Below are positions 61,622 to 64,000 of a DNA stretch of 64,000 nt, piece by piece. The position numbers and the translations under genes are program-made. The stretch is taken from the NCBI RefSeq assembly GCF_020176955.2, contig NZ_JAIUCZ020000002.1:682001-746000 (forward strand), in the 5' to 3' direction. The DNA comes from Nocardia sp. alder85J. Its GTDB lineage: Bacteria; Actinomycetota; Actinomycetes; Mycobacteriales; Mycobacteriaceae. Below the pieces are notes generated by a model. That model made no database searches, was not told where the DNA came from, and saw nothing but the letters and a program-made list of their open reading frames with translations. Positions within the stretch are counted from its first letter, which is position 1, and every line of letters begins with the position of its first letter.

Positions 61622-63685
61622 GTGACGGTTTCCCGGCGATCCGTGCTGGCCGGTACCACCGCTGCCCTGGGCGTGGCCGGCATCGCCGCCGCCGGCGCCG
61701 CCCCGGCCGCACCGGCGACCGGTGACGGCCAGGACTATCTGATCGGCTGTGGCATGGCCGACGTCACCGGCGCCGTCGCCGGGCAGGGCATGATGGGCTA
61801 CTCGGAGCTGGACCAGGTCGCCACCGGTCTGCTCAGCCGCTGCTGGGCGCGCGCGTACGTGATCGTGGACCGGATCACCGGCGGGCGGGTGGTGTTCGTC
61901 AACGCCGACATCGCGTGCCTGTTCCAGTCCGTGCATCTGGCGGTGTTGCAGCGGCTCGCACAGCGTTTCGGTGATCTGTACACCGAGCGCAACGTCAATC
62001 TCAACGCCACCCACAATCACAACTCCTGCGGCGGCACGGCCCGGGAGTACGCCTATTCGCTGGCCGCCTACGGATTCCGGCGCAATTCGCACGAGGCCGA
62101 GGTGAGCGGGATCGTCGCCGCCGTCGTGGCCGCGCACGACCGGCTGGCACCGGGCACCGTGCTGCTCGGGCACGGCGAACTGCACGACGCCGGCGCCAAC
62201 CGGTCCCGGGTGGCGTTCGAACTGAACCCGCCGGAGGACAAGGCCGAATTCCCCGACGCCGTCGACCCGGCGGTCACGGTGCTGCGGCTGCGCCAGGGTG
62301 GCCGGGACGTCGGCGCGATCACCTGGTTCGCCACCCACGGCACCTCGCTCACCGACCACAACACCCTGATCTCGGCGGACAACAAGGGCTACGCCAGCTA
62401 TCGCTGGGAGCACGACGAGAGGGGCATGCGGCCCGGCGCCGGCCCGGCGGCCTTCGTGGCCGCCTTCGCGCAGACCAACGCGGGCGACATCACCCCCAAT
62501 CTGGATGTGCGCCCGTGGCATCCGACCGGGCCGACGGAGGACGACCGCGTCAACTGCGCGCTGATCGGGGAGCGGCAGTATCAGGCCGGTCGGGCGGCGT
62601 TCGCGGGCGCGCGGGCGATGGCCGTCGGCGGGGTGGACGCGGTCCTGCGCTATGTGAACATGGGCGACACCGCGATCGACGGCGACTACACCCCCGATGG
62701 CAAACCGGCCCGCACCACCCCGGCGATGATGGGCGCGGCCGCCGCGGCCACCAGTTCGGAGGACAACTGGAACACCCAGTTGCCCTTCCTGTTCGAGGGA
62801 GAGACGAACCCGGTGGTGTCCGCGCTCGGCGGCGTGTCCGCGCCGATCGAGCAGTGGATGCGAGATGCCCAGGCGCCCAAGCTGATCGCGGTCCCGCTGG
62901 GTATCCTGCCGCCGCGGCCGTGGGTGCCGCTGGTGGTGCCGATCCAGATCGTGCGGATCGGTGATCTGGTGCTGGCCTCCGGGCCGGCCGAGTACACGGT
63001 GGTGTCCGGGCTGCGGATCCGGCGGCTGGTGGCCCGCGCGCTGGGTGTGCCGCTGGGCAATGTGCTGATGCAGGGCTACGCCAACGGCTACTGCGGCTAC
63101 GTGACCACGCCGGAGGAGTACGCGTCGCAGCAGTACGAGGGCGGGGAGACGCTGTTCGGCCGCTGGACGCTGTCGGCCTACATGCAGGAATTCGACCGGC
63201 TGGCACGGGCATTGGCCGCCCGGGTGGATCCGGGCCGGGGCCCGGCGCCGCTGGACTGGACCTCGGGCCCGCAACCGGATCTGCTGCCGGCGGTGCCGCC
63301 GGACGTGCCCGCCGCCGGGCACGGATTCGGGGATGTGGTGGCCGCGCCGCCGCCGTCCGCGGCGGCCGGGCAGACCGTGTCGGTCACCTTCGCCGGCGCT
63401 CATCCGAACAACGATCTGCACACCGGCGGAACGTATTTCGAGGTACAGCAGCAGGCAGGCGGCGACTGGGCCCGGGTGTTCGACGACAACGACTGGTGTA
63501 CCGAACTGCACTGGTCGCGGCCGGACGGCCAGCCCGCCGCCTCGCTGATCGAGATCAGGTGGACGGTTCCCGCGGGCACGGCCGCCGGCCGCTATCGGAT
63601 CGAATACACCGGAGACAGCCGTGATTCCGGTGGCGCGGTGACTCGATTCACCGGCGCCTCACCGGAATTCACGATCGATCGGTAG
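61622..63685 (+). CDS. secreted neutral/alkaline ceramidase, Tat-exported
   Basis: The 687-residue protein starts with a Tat signal: SRRSVLAGTTAALGVAG, cut near GAAPA at about 24-30. It then matches neutral ceramidases in order: the N-terminal MADVTGAVAGQGMMGY, the zinc-region THNHNSCGG (THTHSGPGG in most members), VNADIACLFQSVH, WFATHGTSLTDHNTLISADN, AQTNAGDITPN, and the C-terminal beta domain. It should release fatty acid from ceramide outside the cell. GTG 61622 has AAGGAG eight bases upstream. The SCGG in place of SGPGG may alter activity. A hairpin precedes the gene. Confidence 0.9.
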   Translation: MTVSRRSVLAGTTAALGVAGIAAAGAAPAAPATGDGQDYLIGCGMADVTGAVAGQGMMGYSELDQVATGLLSRCWARAYVIVDRITGGRVVFVNADIACLFQSVHLAVLQRLAQRFGDLYTERNVNLNATHNHNSCGGTAREYAYSLAAYGFRRNSHEAEVSGIVAAVVAAHDRLAPGTVLLGHGELHDAGANRSRVAFELNPPEDKAEFPDAVDPAVTVLRLRQGGRDVGAITWFATHGTSLTDHNTLISADNKGYASYRWEHDERGMRPGAGPAAFVAAFAQTNAGDITPNLDVRPWHPTGPTEDDRVNCALIGERQYQAGRAAFAGARAMAVGGVDAVLRYVNMGDTAIDGDYTPDGKPARTTPAMMGAAAAATSSEDNWNTQLPFLFEGETNPVVSALGGVSAPIEQWMRDAQAPKLIAVPLGILPPRPWVPLVVPIQIVRIGDLVLASGPAEYTVVSGLRIRRLVARALGVPLGNVLMQGYANGYCGYVTTPEEYASQQYEGGETLFGRWTLSAYMQEFDRLARALAARVDPGRGPAPLDWTSGPQPDLLPAVPPDVPAAGHGFGDVVAAPPPSAAAGQTVSVTFAGAHPNNDLHTGGTYFEVQQQAGGDWARVFDDNDWCTELHWSRPDGQPAASLIEIRWTVPAGTAAGRYRIEYTGDSRDSGGAVTRFTGASPEFTIDR

Positions 63686-63688
63686 GGG

Positions 63689-64000
63689 TCAGCTCGCCGC
63701 GGGCGCGGCGGACTTGGCGGGCTTGGCGACCGGCTTGCTCACATCGCGCTGCGCGGCGGTCATCTCCCGCCGCGACTTGCGCAGCTCCCGGCGGGTCTGC
63801 GCGTGCTTGCGCGAGGTGCCGAACGCGCCGCCGAGCAGCAGCACCAGGCCCAGCATCGCGACCGCGCCCACCCCCGCACCCGCCGCGAACAGCTGGCCCT
63901 GGGAGCCGCTGAACGCGTGGTCGAAGATGGTGAAATGGCCGGTCAGCATGTGGGCCTGATCGTTGTTGGCGGCGATGGCCGAGGCCCCGACCACGATCGC
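63689..64000 (-). CDS. membrane protein, C-terminal part (runs off the right edge)
   Basis: The visible 103 or so residues contain a hydrophobic helix at about 40-60 of the visible part (GAVAMLGLVLLLGGAF). A basic, helical and Lys/Ala-rich tail follows (RKHAQTRRELRKSRREM, then KPVAKPAKSAAP). The reading frame is open to the window edge and no convincing start is present, so the true start lies beyond. It converges on the ceramidase gene with three bases between them. No family was recognised. Confidence 0.6.
   Translation of the reverse strand, partial: AIVVGASAIAANNDQAHMLTGHFTIFDHAFSGSQGQLFAAGAGVGAVAMLGLVLLLGGAFGTSRKHAQTRRELRKSRREMTAAQRDVSKPVAKPAKSAAPAAS

Overview
The window is high-GC (roughly 70%), densely coding DNA. 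Its gene style is that of a mycolic-acid actinomycete, most likely a Nocardia: many GTG/TTG starts, ATGA/GTGA stop-start overlaps, DUF3558-type lipoproteins, ESX-associated small proteins, and a wealth of CoA-transferases, Rieske oxygenases and P450s. The genus is an inference from gene content; there is no rRNA or tRNA gene to confirm it.

Layout. 0-2.1 kb: hypothetical membrane proteins. 2.1-3.3 kb: an intact 3Fe-4S ferredoxin gene followed by wreckage, namely the C-terminal part of an SDR gene fused to a deleted and frameshifted aldehyde dehydrogenase gene. The ferredoxin and SDR parts are close paralogues of an intact pair at 19.7-20.8 kb. 3.7-12.8 kb: a compact three-gene biosynthetic operon. 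It encodes an O-methyltransferase with a large N-terminal extension, a single-protein assembly line (acyl-AMP ligase, ACP, KS, AT, ACP, TE), and an acyl-CoA oxidase-like flavoprotein. 12.9-17.5 kb: a decayed LuxR-family regulator, a secreted protein, a MarR regulator with a palindrome before it, a Thr/Pro-rich membrane protein, and a secreted-protein gene that looks split by an inversion. 17.5-19.6 kb: a patatin-like lipase and a LuxE/PaaK-like adenylating enzyme.

19.7-59.4 kb is mostly a large catabolic region. Its genes encode an SDR plus ferredoxin, two D-aminoacylase-type amidohydrolases, a thiolase, a SnoaL-like protein with a TetR regulator, a Rieske oxygenase, a P450, a third amidohydrolase, a 2-oxoacid:ferredoxin oxidoreductase and two EthD-type proteins. 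Further along lie a glyoxalase-fold protein, an HMG-CoA-lyase-like enzyme, DUF7064/7065-like and phosphotransferase-like proteins, two CoA-transferases, an ALDH, an SDR, a fused DUF35-thiolase, an LLM flavin/F420 oxidoreductase, a second Rieske oxygenase, an IclR regulator and a nitroreductase. An ESX/lipoprotein block at 41.7-46.4 kb interrupts it.

The most interesting signal is a recurrent imperfect palindrome, roughly TGAGTnA-GTAC-TnACTCA. It occurs in at least seven promoter regions of this catabolic block (about 20.84, 20.89, 25.15, 25.26, 29.75, 41.45, 49.68 and, weaker, 52.39 kb). The best copy, a perfect 16-bp palindrome, lies just upstream of the TetR gene. This suggests one TetR-controlled regulon for uptake and breakdown of an unidentified, probably cyclic or terpenoid-like, substrate through CoA-linked steps.

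59.5-64 kb: an alpha/beta hydrolase, a basic membrane protein, a strong terminator-like hairpin, a Tat-exported neutral ceramidase, and the edge of a membrane protein gene.
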